A DNA stretch of 64,000 nt from Kalmusia sp. IMI 367209 (lineage: Eukaryota; Ascomycota; Dothideomycetes; Pleosporales; Didymosphaeriaceae). Each line of letters begins with the position of its first letter. Position 1 is the first letter of the stretch. This document shows, one piece after another, positions 33,486-45,087 of this stretch. A model generated the notes under the pieces. The model saw only the letters and a list, made by a program, of their open reading frames with translations, searched no databases and was not told the origin of the DNA. Location: assembly GCA_027946365.1 (NCBI GenBank), contig JAPEUQ010000021.1, positions 1 to 64,000 of the forward strand. Reading direction: 5' to 3'. The translations under genes and the position numbers were made by a program.

Positions 33486-35621
33486 CTACAACTTCGCACC
33501 CATCTCCCTCTTAACCATTTCTCTCATTTCTTTCTTCTTGATCTTGCCACTTGCTGTCTTCGGTATCTCTCCTGGGCGCACAAACTTCACGCCCCCGTCT
33601 AGCCGCTTGTACTTTGCTAGTCGCTTCTCAATCCACTGCTCTACATGTCGCTCCGTCAACGTTGCTTCCCCTCTCGCGTCTTCCTTCTTCACTACGTACG
33701 CCCTCGGAAGCTCAGATCCTTGCTCAGGACTCGGGATGCCGACCACTGCGGCATCGAGGATGCTGGGATGTTGCAATAGGACGCCTTCCAGCTCGGCCGG
33801 AGCAACTTGGAAACCGCGCACTTTGATCAACTCTTTCTTTCGATCGACGACGTACCATTTCCCTGTCTCTTTGTCGGCATAGACGATATCGCCTGTCTTG
33901 AAATAGCCTGAGGAGCGGGTACAAAGTCAGTGTAAGTCATAAAGTGGGGGTTGGTACCTTATGGATGTCTCAGGTCTCAGATAAGCGAAGGAATCTTTCT
34001 TTCACTAAGAAAGACGCATCCATCTCGGTACTCGGCCCTTACCCTCATTATCGAAGTCTCGTTCCCGAGGGACCCCGACATACCCCCTGAAAATCGTCGG
34101 TCCTCGAATCGCAAGTTCCCCTCTTACTCCAAAGCTGGTTATATCGCGCCCCTCGTCGTCCAAGAGCTTGACGTCGAGATTAGGCAGGAACCGCCCCACA
34201 CTCGCCGTGTCGTCGCTCTCGCCATACTCGAACACCGAAGCCAAACACGTGGTCTCCGTCATGCCCATGATCTGGGTGAAACACCCCGGCGGCATGAGTT
34301 TCTGGCATCTGGCCTGCATGTCTTTGTCTAGCGGGGCGGCACCGCCGATGACCCACTTCAAGCCTGCCAAGCGTTTTTGCTTTTCTGGGGCGGGCATGGG
34401 GTGCGCGACGATGCCGGTTACCATGGGCGGCACGAGGACAAGATCTGTGATCTGGTACTTGGGCACATACTCGAACACAGCATCAAGATCCCACCGACGC
34501 ATGATGACTTGAACGTGTCCCGAGCGCAGGGGAGACGTGTGGCACATGGGTGTTGTGGAGACGTGGAACATGGGCAAGAATACCAGCCTCTTGATCTCGT
34601 AGGGGCGCGGACGATGTTCCCAGGCTATCATGTGCTGCGCAACGAAATTGTAGTCTAGACCAGCGGGGACAAAGTCAGTGTAAGGGGAGAATAAGTGGGG
34701 ATAGATACCGTATGTCTCAGCCAAGTGAAAAAGAAATCTTTATTTCTCGACGAAGAGACATCCGCTTTGTGCCCGGGGCTTGCGTACGTGAGAGCTGTGC
34801 GGCCTTGGGGAGCCCCGTCGTTCCACTAGAGAAACACAACATAGCTGTTGTATTCCTACTCTTCTCCTCGTCATCGAAAGCAAGCCAGTCCTGCGATCCG
34901 TGACCGAGAAGTTCGCGCCATGACTTGTACTCTTTAGGAATAATCTTCGCCTGCTCGGTTGTAGAGTCTAAGATGCGGATCTGAGAGTTCCCCAGCTTGA
35001 GCTGTTTCGCCGCGGCAGAAAGCGAGGGAAGCAGTTCCGGCTCCGAGAGGATAAACTTCGCAGACGAGGCACGGATCGCGTGTTCCAACTCCGCAGGGGT
35101 ATCTGAAAATAGGGGTACCAGTTATTAATCACCCTTTACGAAAAAGCTTGAGTAGGTAAGAGGAGAGAGGTGTTTTTAGAATGATGAGTGCATGTGCAAT
35201 CTTTGCAAAGTTTGCATGTTGCACGCATCAAGAATTTGTTCTTTGGGCTTACTTACAGGACGGATTTGTGCCCGTGTATATACATCCAGCGCCTATGATT
35301 CCAAGGACAAGAACAGGATAATAAACGCTATTAAAAGCATGAATCAAGACCGTTTCGCCCGGCTTGAGCCCTGCATCCCTAAACCCCGCGACAAGTTGGC
35401 GGATGAATGTCCTCGCTTGGTTGGCAGATATGTACGACGAAGTCGCTGCATCGACATAAAGCTACACGCACGCACACACAATCAAGACCCATCCAATTCG
35501 CTAGTACTGGGACAACAATCAAGCTTACAGGCTTATCCTGATCATACGCGGGACCCTCGCAAGCCCACGACAAGATGTCTTTGGTGGGAATGGGTATCTT
35601 CTCTTGAGCTAAGAAAGGCAT
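33486..35621 (-). CDS. 4-coumarate-CoA-ligase-like adenylate-forming enzyme, peroxisomal
   Basis: Five exons, 35621-35529, 35461-35257, 35102-34788, 34654-34043 and 33907-33486, give 548 residues. ANL-superfamily motifs are in order: SSGTTGLPKAA (ATP loop), HYNFVAQHM, GGAAPLDKDM, GMTETTCLASVFEYG, YFKTGDIVY, DRKKELIKVRGFQVAP and PKTASGKIKKK with the catalytic Lys. Such enzymes form an acyl-AMP and then an acyl-CoA from aromatic or medium-chain acids; the exact acid cannot be read from the sequence. The C-terminus is AKL, a PTS1-type signal, so the enzyme probably works in peroxisomes on side-chain or fatty-acid breakdown. Introns 3 and 4 (34655-34787 and 33908-34042) are clearly related to each other in sequence. 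No PKS or NRPS gene is nearby. Confidence 0.92.
33908..34042 (-). repeat. Introner-like intron, copy A (intron 4 of the CoA-ligase-like gene)
   Basis: A 135-bp phase-1 intron (GTAAGG..CAG). Its 3' half shares with copy B the block CTTACACTGACTTTGT followed by a near-identical CCCGCT, plus GAGACAT and CCCCACTT blocks in the same order. It contains a perfect 8-bp inverted repeat (TCTTTCTT at 33994-34001 against 34007-34014, 5-nt loop). Confidence 0.85.
34655..34787 (-). repeat. Introner-like intron, copy B (intron 3 of the CoA-ligase-like gene)
   Basis: A 133-bp phase-1 intron (GTACGC..TAG), nearly the same length as copy A and alignable over most of its length, best in the 3' half. Ordinary fungal introns do not resemble each other, so common origin by copying is the natural reading. 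Confidence 0.85.
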
Positions 35622-36299
35622 GTCGGGGTAACGAGGGAAAGGGAAAAGAATGATTAAGAGCTGAAGCGCAGTCAGCGACTTTAATGAGGGTAGATGTCTA
35701 TATAAGCGCGGTCCTGAAGATGTGATGAGCTAACCGCAAAGTGTTGCCCGTTCATGGAACGCCTGTGCATCTTAGCGGCTGCCTAACTCGGAAAGGTAAG
35801 GAGTGGCTGTTAATGCTGACGTGAATAAGCAGGGGAAGAAGCTTGCTTTGAGTGCGAACATTGGCTTGCTTACTTTAACCCCCACATAGACTACGTATTA
35901 GAGAGACTGGATGCGTGAGAAGTGCAATGAAGAGAAAGCAGGGAAGGTTAATACTGGAAGGATCGTCGTAGCAAAGAAGCTATACAATGACCGTCTAGCT
36001 AACTCTTGGATAAACAATCTGACGACAGAAGGTAACCTTCCGTGCCACCGCTACGAGTGTAATATTCAAGCTGCTATAGAAGACTTGTGAACCCCACAAA
36101 CATTTACTCTATCGTGCTGCAAATGGGCTACCCAACAACACCCCCCAATGGATATAAGCCGAAACAATTTGCTCCAGAACAATGCTAATGCTAGAATGAA
36201 AGAAGGAAATGACGCTCCGGACCCAAGAGGGGAGTTTAACAATAGACATGATTGGGAACTTCCGTATGAATAGTCTCGATGATTCGGGATGCGAGACAT
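35622..36299. other. Intergenic: promoter of the CoA-ligase-like gene
   Basis: No gene seen. A TATATAAG stretch near 35700 (plus-strand reading) has no plus-strand gene to serve. Confidence 0.5.
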
Positions 36300-38249
36300 T
36301 TAATGTACGGCTTGGCTTTCAAGATTGGACGCTTCCGATTCTACGATAGTTGGCTCGGATGGTTCAGCCGCTGACACGTCGTGAACAGATTCTTCTACAG
36401 CTGTGGCGCTGTCAGCGGGTTCGGTAGGCGCCGCCTCAACGTCAACGCTACTCTCTGCAGCAGGCTCCGTGGTCGTCGGCTCCGCCGTATCATGTTTCTC
36501 ATCATGGTGGCCGTTGGTGACGGCGTCTTTAGTCTTGTGTGCAACCTCCTCCACCTTCTTCTTTGTCTTGGCTGCCAGTCCTTCAGGCCCCTTGGGCTTA
36601 GTGGGAGCTTTGGCAGTAGTTCCTCGGCGAGGTGGAGAAGCCGGCTTGTCGTGCAATTTGCTGGCGCTACTAGCGGTTGGGCGCATCATGCGAGCTAAGA
36701 AGCCCTCCTCTGCACCGCCTTTTGTGGACGCACGAGACTCGGGTCGCCTGGCAGATGCAGTGCTCGGTGCTAACGATGCCCGGGAAGGCTGCTTCTTGGC
36801 GGCTGGCGCGGCAGCTTTTTGCGGGGGTTTTGTGGCAGTCGATGGCTTGCGCACGAGCTTCTGGCTAGCGGCCTCCTCTCCATGTTTCGCAGCAGAAGAA
36901 GCCGTAGGAGCTGTCAAATGTGACGGTAGTCGGACTGGACGGGTTGGTGACCTTGGCCTCGGCTTCTTGAAGCCACCTGGAGAGGTAGTGGTGCTCTCCT
37001 TGGAGGACGGTGCAGACGATGCTGTCTTGGTGGCGGTGCTGGTGGTGCTGGTAGCAGTCGACTTCCTGGTCTCAGCAGCCGGTGCTTTGGCTTTGGCGGC
37101 CGCACTCGCCGTTGTTCCTGCAGTTGCAGAGGACGGCTTAACTGGGGCGCGGGTAGTCTTCGAGGTAGGGGCTTTTGTCGTTTCCTTCGCAGCAGTTGGT
37201 TTGGGTTGAGCCTTCGCAGGCGCCGGGGACTTGGACGGAGCTACAGCAGCAGTAGGCTTCGGAGCTGTCGGTGTTCGAGGCAGTCTAGCAGCGCCTGGGG
37301 ATTTCGGAAGAGGGCTTCGCGCCGAGCTTGCCCCGCGGACTGGAGATCTTGCGGTCGAAATCGCAGCGGGTTTCTTGGTTGATGCCCTCCCATTAGTCGT
37401 TGGCGTCTTGCTAGCCTCAGCCTTGCTTTCCGTAATCTTTGGTGTTTGAGGAACAGCCTCAGTGGTGGTAGGATGAGACAGGTCCTCGGTGGGTGGGGGA
37501 AGAGCTCCGCCTCCAGCAACGGTCGCCTCATCCGTTGGGTCAGCAGGTTTAAGAGATGCCTCCTCTTGGGCGCCAGACACGACCTTGTCTGGGTTATCTG
37601 CCGGCGCTTCGGTGACGAGTGGCTCTGCTGCGCTTTCGTTCTTCTCCACGGGAGCAGTCTGCTCTTCGCCAGGTTGCACAGTAGGCTCCTCCTCGGTTGG
37701 TTGTTCCACAGGGGTAGCCTCGGGTTCGGGGAAGTCGGACCCCTTCATGATGCTCCCGAGATTCGGCATCGTCTCTGGTGCTTCGCGGATCGGTGGTGGC
37801 GCTCTAGAGGATTCCTGAATATAACAGTGCACTTAGTTTCTATCGCAAACCCGCATGTATACTGCGTGTCTACTCACCCTGGTCTCTACAGCCTGCTCTG
37901 GGATGGTTTCGTCGACAGCGACGCTCTTCCTGCGCTCCTCTTTCTCGTCACTGACAACCTTCTTCAATTCGGAGACTGCGACGTCGCCCGAGTCGTCGCT
38001 CACACTGAAGCTCTCTCGGCGCTGCGCCTGCGGGGTGTTTATGCTGACCCCTTTTGTTGTTCCCAGCTCTTTGGGGGTGCCACTGGGCTCGACAGACACG
38101 AACGATGCGCGAACTTTGGACGTGGGACGGTTGACGTCGTTGGTGCCGCTGCCTGCGGGCGATCGACCGCGGGGTTCAGGAGAAGCAGCAGCGGTTTGAT
38201 TCTCGAACATGGCCCGAAGGTTCCGGACGCCGCTGTTACGCTCGGTCAT
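36300..38249 (-). CDS. Mucin-like low-complexity protein (Ala/Pro/Ser/Thr/Lys-rich)
   Basis: Two exons, 38249-37878 and 37814-36300 (63-bp intron, GTGAGT..CAG), encode 628 residues. There is no signal peptide. The N-terminus is MTERNSGVRNLRAMFENQ, a short conserved-looking segment; GSIMKGSDFP and GFLARMMRPTASSASKLHDKP are other ordered-looking islands in a long disordered chain of Ala, Pro, Ser, Thr and Lys with many potential SP/TP phosphosites. Fungal genomes often label such proteins mucin-7-like, which is only a compositional name. The Lys/Ala/Pro-rich middle resembles microtubule- or actin-associated linkers, but that is a guess. Long open frames on the opposite strand are a result of the biased codons. 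Confidence 0.75.
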
Positions 38250-39295
38250 GGCTGCGGCGGGCGTTCAGTCGTCAGTGAGTGTGCTCGAGTGGTGTTGGTG
38301 GTGCTCGGGTGTGGTTGAGGCTGATTGGGGGAGAGGTAGAGAGACAATGCTGGGAAATTGTGTAGGGATCTGGGGTTGGTGCCAGCGAGACGCGTCTCAG
38401 CTCTAATTTTGTTTACCAGCACTGACAATGCCGCCGTTTCAGGGATAATTGGGCAATATGCGACTTACAACGACGAGGGATAAGCAAAGGGACACGCGAA
38501 GTCTGCTCTGCGCCTAGAGGCGGTGGAGGAAATAAAGTGTCCCCTGGACGACCGCGAAGCGATTGCGGCCTAAACAGCTAAACAGAGGCCAAGCGCCAAA
38601 GAGGGAAGCGCGCAGACGTCACTGCGCTGAGGCGGGCCCGAAGTCACTCCACCTGGTGCAGGACACCCATGGATAGTCCTTTTGAAAATAATATTTTGAG
38701 CAGCAGCAGCCATGTTTTGCTATTCACATGCAGCTTCAACCCCACCCAAACTCTTCACGATGTTGGACGTGGAGAGTCATGGCTTCAACCAATCAGTGCG
38801 CCTTATTTGGGCAATTTATCAACGAATTTTCTCCGTCCCACCAATCACATCGACGGAGCTCGTTATTTAGGGGATCGCATGACCACATTTTCTCATGCAC
38901 GGGGACTCAACGAGCCATTACTCTGTACCGACTCCTGGCTCTCGGAATGGTCATCATCGCAAGCAGAGCGCAAAATATCATCATCAGGAATACAATCGTA
39001 ATCAAAACAATCGTGATCAACACATTCATTATCGGCACAATCATGATTAACAGGATCATTAAACAGTCTATCCTATCGTCCCACCCCTATCAATAAAAAG
39101 TAACCTAGTGCGAAGAAGATCAATGCCACATAGGCAATCTATACAAGCCCGGACTGTCGGCGTTACTCCAGGATCAAATCGCAATCAACAGGATATCACA
39201 GTAATTCATGCACAAAGAAAGTGAGAAGGCAGGGGAATGTGTCCTTGCTTGATACAAACCGTGTGGTTATACAATGACACACGATATTGAAGCAT
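38250..39295. other. Intergenic: promoter of the mucin-like gene and repetitive AT-rich tract
   Basis: Between about 38950 and 39070 there are degenerate repeats of an AATCRT/ATCATNA kind (for example CAATCGTAATC, CAATCGTGATC, CAATCATGATT). I see no gene. Confidence 0.5.
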
Positions 39296-40741
39296 CTAGG
39301 CCCAGTACCCGAGCAATGCCATGAGTCCTGCATACCGTTAGTGTCGTCAATCGTTCTCATTTCTCGGTATAACGTACCAGCCCCGAGCATCATAAGTAAG
39401 AAAGCGCCGAGCATCCTTCCAATCGGACCCTTTTGCATATAAGGCGAAAACATGAACTCGTGCGCCATGAGCTCGACTAGCCCAGTGTAGATTAAGATAC
39501 CGGCACTAATAGAATCGAAGACACCGTTGGTCAGGAGTGTTGTTGCCGACTCCGGTGGATACGACGTGCGGACACCTAGTCCGATGGCGATAGCAATGGG
39601 TGTTGACAGGCCATAGGCAACACCAAGCAAATACGGTGTCCACTTCTTACTCTTAGGCCAAGGGACTGTCGCCAGCCGGGCGCCGAGACCAAGGCCTTCA
39701 AACATTTGGTGGAAGACAAGGACGATATAGAGTGTAATAAATTCATCTCCGGAAACCGCGAGAGTAAGGCCAATGAAGATGGAATGGAAGATGACACCAA
39801 ACTCAAGGATGAAGATGGCTGTCATCTGAGCAGCGTAGGACTCTGGTATAATGCCACGCTCTGCATAGTCGGAGCCGAGTTCTGAGTTGTCGGTATGGTC
39901 ACGGGCTAGAAGTGCAAGTTAGTATACATCTAGAAAGGCGGAGGCAGGGTGTGTGTATAGTCTTGAGTGAAGCGCAGCAATGAAGCCCTCCTTTGCGAAA
40001 GAGACACAATCACGTTGTACTTGGACAATACGTACTGTGGCCGAGATGATCTTCTCCGAGTTGATGACCGTGACTGTTCTCACTTGGCACGACCTTGTTG
40101 CGGTCCTCGAGGCTGACCACATCGTGGTTGCCGTGTGCACTATGTGAATGTCCGTCATGTGAATGCCCGCCTTCAAAGTTTCCGAATCGCATCGTGATGA
40201 GCTCCAAGAAGAACATGAGGAAGACAGTCATTAGAGCAATACCTTCCGGCCATGGGTATTTGGTAATAACACCTGTGAGGCACTCGTTGCCGAGCGCTTC
40301 GTTTGCCGGCGCTAGGAGGTGTATGAAGGCTGTCGCGATGATGACGCCCGAACCAAAGTACTTCGCAATGAAGAAGAGTGATTCGGGTATGCCTAGCTGA
40401 CGGTTCCGCCTGGCAAAGACGGGGAAGACAGCACCTGTCTTGCGTCAGCTGGGTCCTTATCTAGCAACCTCGGGATCTATGGTATTGGACTCGTGGTGTC
40501 GTTTTGTAGTTTGGAGGATCGGTGTATAGGGGATTTCGAGTTTGGAAATTGCATCCTGGGGCAAGACATTGTACTTACCGAACATAGAGCCAACGAGAAT
40601 AACGAAAATAGAGGATATCCGGATGCCCATGCGTCCATCGTATTCGTTAGAGCTGACACAGTGGCCCGGCGACGGTTCATCGTCAGCTCCTTCCTCCGCC
40701 TGCCGTAGGACCAGGCGTGCGAGCTCGAAAGGGATCGCCAT
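39296..40741 (-). CDS. ZIP-family zinc/iron transporter (Zrt1/Zrt2-like)
   Basis: Four exons, 40741-40579, 40434-40036, 39905-39378 and 39327-39296, all phase-1 junctions, give 373 residues. The tiny last exon encodes LMALLGYWA and completes the final membrane helix. About eight TM helices are visible. The loop after TM3 is His-rich (GGHSHDGHSHSAHGNHD), the usual cytosolic metal-sensing loop. TM4 and TM5 carry the family metal site: FHSIFIGLTLAV and VFHQMFEGLGLGARL, with His and Glu ligands. The protein should import Zn2+ across the plasma membrane. Regulation by a Zap1-type factor is likely from family knowledge, but I could not confirm a binding site upstream. Confidence 0.93.
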
Positions 40742-42547
40742 GTCGAAGAGGCTTCTGGGAAAGGGCCAATGTCCTCTTCTCTGTGATCTTCCGCCGTGCT
40801 AGGGAGGGAGGGGTAAAGTGACCCAAGTAAGGCGAGTGCTAGCACTGCTTGACCGCGCAAATAAGCAATGCCGAGCAGACTTGTACCAGGTCTGTGGTCT
40901 TGTCCTGCGGGAAACAGCGACGCCGAGGGAAGGGGTCCTTTTAATGCGACCAAGAAGAAGCAGGCGAGTACTGTGATGGACGGCTGCCAGGCTTTTGCGG
41001 ATACCTTATTGGGCAACGGGGCTGGTGTGGAAAAGTCGGCATTGGACGTTGTCAGAGTTTGGCAGCGTCCTTTGAGCACCTGGATGGGCCGCTAGTACCG
41101 ACCGAGCCTTTTCGCAAGCAACGGACTTTGATAAGCACCTGTTTTCTGACGCGATTGGCCATTGTGTGTCCACGCTGGTGTATGCTGTTGAGTATGCGAC
41201 AATCGTCGAGGTGTTGTGAAGAGGGTCTGCAACGGTCGTGTCGTGTCGCAGTCGCTTATCGTGTCTGTTGTGGCATCTGTGCGACGCAGGCGCTTCGCGA
41301 ACCATGGCTGTTGCGCTTTGTCAGCCGCTTGATGCGCGAAAATACAATCATACAAGAACTCCGTCTCTTCCGATTTTGATCCACTGCCTTTTCATCTCAT
41401 CTCGCAATAGACGCAAAGCCAGCTAGTCCACGCCGCCTCAGGCGCGCCTTTGAAACAAGCGTCTGCCATGATGCACGGAACAAGGGTTCCTCGATCCCGT
41501 GTCATCATGGCTGGCTGAAAGCTCGTGCTCACTGATAGCAAGGGACACTGTAGAACGAGTCAATTGGGCACACAGAGTTATGCTCAGAATGTCTGGAGAC
41601 TCCCGGCCTGGATCGTATGCCGACAGCAGGATCTTTTGTATCGCCAAAGCTGCCTAAGCAGATGAAGCCGGCAAGCCCTTGGAAATGGTGAGAACGTCCC
41701 GCTAGTTGTTAGGGTCGAAACGTTCCAGTGCAGCTACTTTGCGTTGCGACTCTGCCATGGTAGCTGCATGGCCGAGTTTGACCAGTGATAGGAACGGGCA
41801 AGGCCGACATGCGGCTCTTCATGCTAGTTAGCAGTGTAGGCAGTGCAGTGTAGACATATCTTATCAAGGCCCGATAGGATACTTACAAAGGAATAGTACT
41901 CCCTGGACCACAGACAAATACCTGCGACGCTTGTTTTCCGTAACACAATGCGCACACGGAACATCGATTTACCGCGCCTCCTTCTCCGCTGCGCCTAGCA
42001 TCGGAACAGGCGGGCTATTGGTAACCTGATTGCGTTCCAGTTGGCAGGGGCGGTAAATGTATGCATCGGCGATCGGCGGTGTCATGGTAATCTGCAGAAT
42101 GCCATGCTGAAATCGAAATGCCATCCTTCCTGCATTCCTCGTCGTCACAACCCCCCGTTCGCAGCTCAGTATGTCGAAGGCGCTCGTGTCGACACGGACA
42201 TGGGCAGGAATAGCTTCAAAGAGCGCATTGCCGGTTCTTTTACGCTTGTTAAGTGATACAATGTTCCAAGATGCGCGCGATCTAGAAAGTTACCAGCCAT
42301 CTCAGGAGCGGGGTTCCTGCGGAGCAGCAGCCAATCAAAAGCGCACGCGGCGGGCGGAGCCATGGCTTTCGTGACGTATCGATCTCCGCATGTACCAGCA
42401 CTTCCATGGAGCTCTGGACAGGTGACTAGTCTTACGTCCTCTTATAGCTGCCTGCTCTGCGCCCTTTTTTGCACTACAAGACGACAGTTCCCCCTTTCCT
42501 CAAATCTCATCCGCATCGTCGTCTACGTTGAGACCACCGCAGTCATC
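40742..42547. other. Intergenic: promoters of the divergent ZIP and rhodopsin genes
   Basis: About 1.8 kb between two divergent start codons. No coding sequence is convincing; open frames at 41006-41426 overlap on both strands and lack features. A CT-rich leader precedes the rhodopsin ATG. Confidence 0.5.
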
Positions 42548-43594
42548 ATGATCGATCCCGTCGACGCTTTGAAGAAGACGAGCCTTCTTCCCATTCCCAT
42601 TCCCAGCTCGCTCATCTCCTCATTGACGGCCACCGCCTCGGCCACCGCCTCGCCGACGCCCCTACCTACCATCGTTCCCAGCATTGAGAAGCAATTCGCT
42701 GGCGACGATGGAAAGAAGACGCTCTGGGTCATCTTTGTGGCCATGACCATTGCTTCCGCCGCGTTTGCAGCCATGTCATGGAGGGTCCCTATCGTGGGTT
42801 TCTGCCACATCTTTCATTAGTCTCAAGCTTACGCATTTACAGCAACGACGTCTCTACCATGTCATCACGACATTGATCCTCATCACGGCGTCCATCTCAT
42901 ACTTTGCTATGGCAACCGGCCACGGCGTGTCTGTCCACAAGATCGTCATCCGCGACCAGAATGACCATGTTCCGGATACACACACCACCATCTACCGCCA
43001 GGTCTTCTGGGCTCGCTATGTTGACTGGGCTCTGACCACACCTCTCCTTTTGCTTGATCTCAGTCTGCTTGCCGGCCTCAACGGCGCCCACATTCTGATG
43101 GCTATCGTCGCCGATGTCATCATGATCCTTACTGGACTCTTTGCAGCCTTTGGCAGCGAAGGCACTCCGCAGAAGTGGGGATGGTACGCAATTGCATGCA
43201 TTGCCTATCTGGTTGTCATCTGGCACTTGGCTGTCAATGGTCGTGCTCAAGCCAACGCCAAGGGACAGAAGGTTGGAAGATTCTTCTTGGCTATTGCAGG
43301 CTTCACCGTCATCGTCTGGACGGCCTACCCTATGTAAGTCATTGTGTCCCTCATCAATGAAGCCTTGTTAACGAGTGTAGTGTTTGGGGCATTGCCGACG
43401 GCTCTCGCAGCCTCTCTGTTGACGGTGAGATCATTGCATACGCCGTCCTCGACGTCCTTGCCAAGCCAATCTTCGGTCTCTGGCTTCTCATCACCCACGC
43501 AAATATTCCGGAGACCAACATCGACCTGGGCGGTTTCTGGTCGTATGGCCTAGGTGGTGAAGGTTCTGTTCGTCTCGAGGACGACGGTGCCTAA
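42548..43594 (+). CDS. Microbial rhodopsin, light-driven proton-pump type (Leptosphaeria-rhodopsin-like)
   Basis: Three exons, 42548-42793, 42843-43333 and 43381-43594, give 316 residues. After a roughly 55-residue N-terminal extension, seven TM helices follow. Helix C reads RYVDWALTTPLLLLDLSLLAG: Asp143 corresponds to the proton acceptor (D85 of bacteriorhodopsin) and Asp154, eleven residues on, to the proton donor (D96). The retinal Schiff-base Lys is Lys274 in LDVLAKPIFGLW, with the counter-ion Asp270 four residues before it. Having both Asp residues is the pattern of pumping fungal rhodopsins rather than the slow NOP-1 or the ORP group. The protein should sit in the plasma membrane and move protons outward in green light. 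Helix C and G motifs are intact, so the gene looks functional. Confidence 0.95.
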
Positions 43595-44301
43595 ATAGCT
43601 ACCTAACTTATAACTGAATGGCTCAAATTGTGAACGAGAAAGTGACTTGACGACAAAAATGATCGGTCAAAAGCTAAGTTTCATGTTCTGATATCCATTA
43701 TGAACAGACGGGAGAGCGACGCTAGGTTAGCACCGGTTGGCTGGTCAGCAGGACGCTTTATGCATGCGCGAGACTTGCAAGTTGATAGCAATGGCGTTGG
43801 GCGGTGTTTTGGTGACGTGTAATTCACATAAATTAAACTGTTAATGACTCGCGAAAAGTCATGTAAATACACGTTGCTTCGACTTTGATGGTGCTTTGGT
43901 TTTACGTCGGCGGTGGTTTCGTAACGCGGGTTACGCCAGCATTCCGCGGCTACGTCATGAGCAGTACAAGCGGCAACAGGGCGCGAGAAACAAAACACTC
44001 GTGTCGCAGGGCTGACCCGAAAGCAACGCATGACATGGCAAGCCCATCACGCCCCAGCAGCTGTCCAGGGCAATGACCGCCGTCGCAGGGGATGGTTGCC
44101 TTGGCCAGCTGCAGGTCCCAGGATGCGTGGTTGCTCGGTCACCCCCGCTTTCAAGCTCAAAAGCGGCCGCCCTCTCGTCAATCACACTACCAACACAGCT
44201 TCCACCGAGCTCCCAGCTACAAATACCGCTGACGCGCATTACTTGTTACTCCTACCATAGCCTCACACAACTCTAACACGTACACCCTCGAAGTGATCAC
44301 C
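43595..44301. other. Intergenic stretch between rhodopsin and RPEL genes
   Basis: No gene seen. The last 100 bases before 44302 are the promoter and leader of the RPEL gene. Confidence 0.5.
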
Positions 44302-44827
44302 ATGACCGACGCCACCGTTGACGAGACGCCCATCTCGCCTGTCCGCGAGAGCCTCGAGCGTCGTAACAGCTTGGAGAAGCACCTCCAGCACCGCCCGGAT
44401 GCACAGGATTTGAAGAACAGACACATTCTCTTGGACACAACCACTGCGCCGTAGGTTTCATCCGTCATCCTTCTCCTCGCACCCTTCCGCAGTCATATGG
44501 CTCACGCCACAAACAAATAAACAAAGCAATGCTAATGCACTTCTGCACAGAGCCCTACAAGCAAAAGCCCTCGAGCTCGAGCGACAGCGCGCCACCGATA
44601 ACCTCAAGAAGGGCCTCCAGCACCGCCCAGAGCGCGAGGAGCTCGTCGAGCGAAACATCCTCCCCGACTCCACCGCTGCGCCCGCACTGCAGGGCCACCA
44701 GAAGGAGCTCGAGAAGAACATGCGTGCTGATAATCTGGAGAAGGGATTGCAGCACCGCCCGTCTCCCGAAGAACTTGTCAAGAAAGGCATCTTGGACGCG
44801 GACGAGAACCCGTTGAAGGAAGAGTGA
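44302..44827 (+). CDS. Small protein with three RPEL repeats
   Basis: Two exons, 44302-44450 and 44551-44827, give 141 residues. Three RPEL repeats are almost the whole protein: LEKHLQHRPDAQDLKNRHIL, LKKGLQHRPEREELVERNIL and LEKGLQHRPSPEELVKKGIL, each with the RP..EL-like core. The motif binds monomeric actin in animal MRTF and Phactr proteins; in fungi small RPEL-only proteins are widespread but little studied. Repeat one has RPDAQDL in place of the canonical RPxxxEL. No signal peptide or membrane segment is present. A role in sensing G-actin is inferred from the motif alone. Confidence 0.85.
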
Positions 44828-45087
44828 TCCCGACGACAGCAAGCCTGGTGCGTTGATGATTTGCGACTAGCATGGTTTGGAATGACATGGGGCAAGAGGA
44901 TACTCTCCTTTAGGCGTTAATGAGCACATGGAAACTTTGAGAAGCTGACTAGCAGCGACTGAACTGTGTACTGTACTTTGCGAAGGTTTATGATATTCCT
45001 GCATTTAGCATCTGACATGTCTGCAAAGCAGTGCTCCCTTTAATTTTTGGTCTATTCGTATCATTCGTCATTCGTCATTCAGTTTGA

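Noticed and set aside
33486..35621. Secondary-metabolite cluster around the adenylate-forming enzyme
   Set aside because: No PKS, NRPS, terpene synthase or P450 in the window; a single PTS1-bearing ligase fits catabolism better.
36403..38318. Long plus-strand frames opposite the mucin-like gene
   Set aside because: Caused by the repetitive Ala/Pro/Ser/Thr codons of the minus-strand gene; the splice sites and start context support the minus strand.
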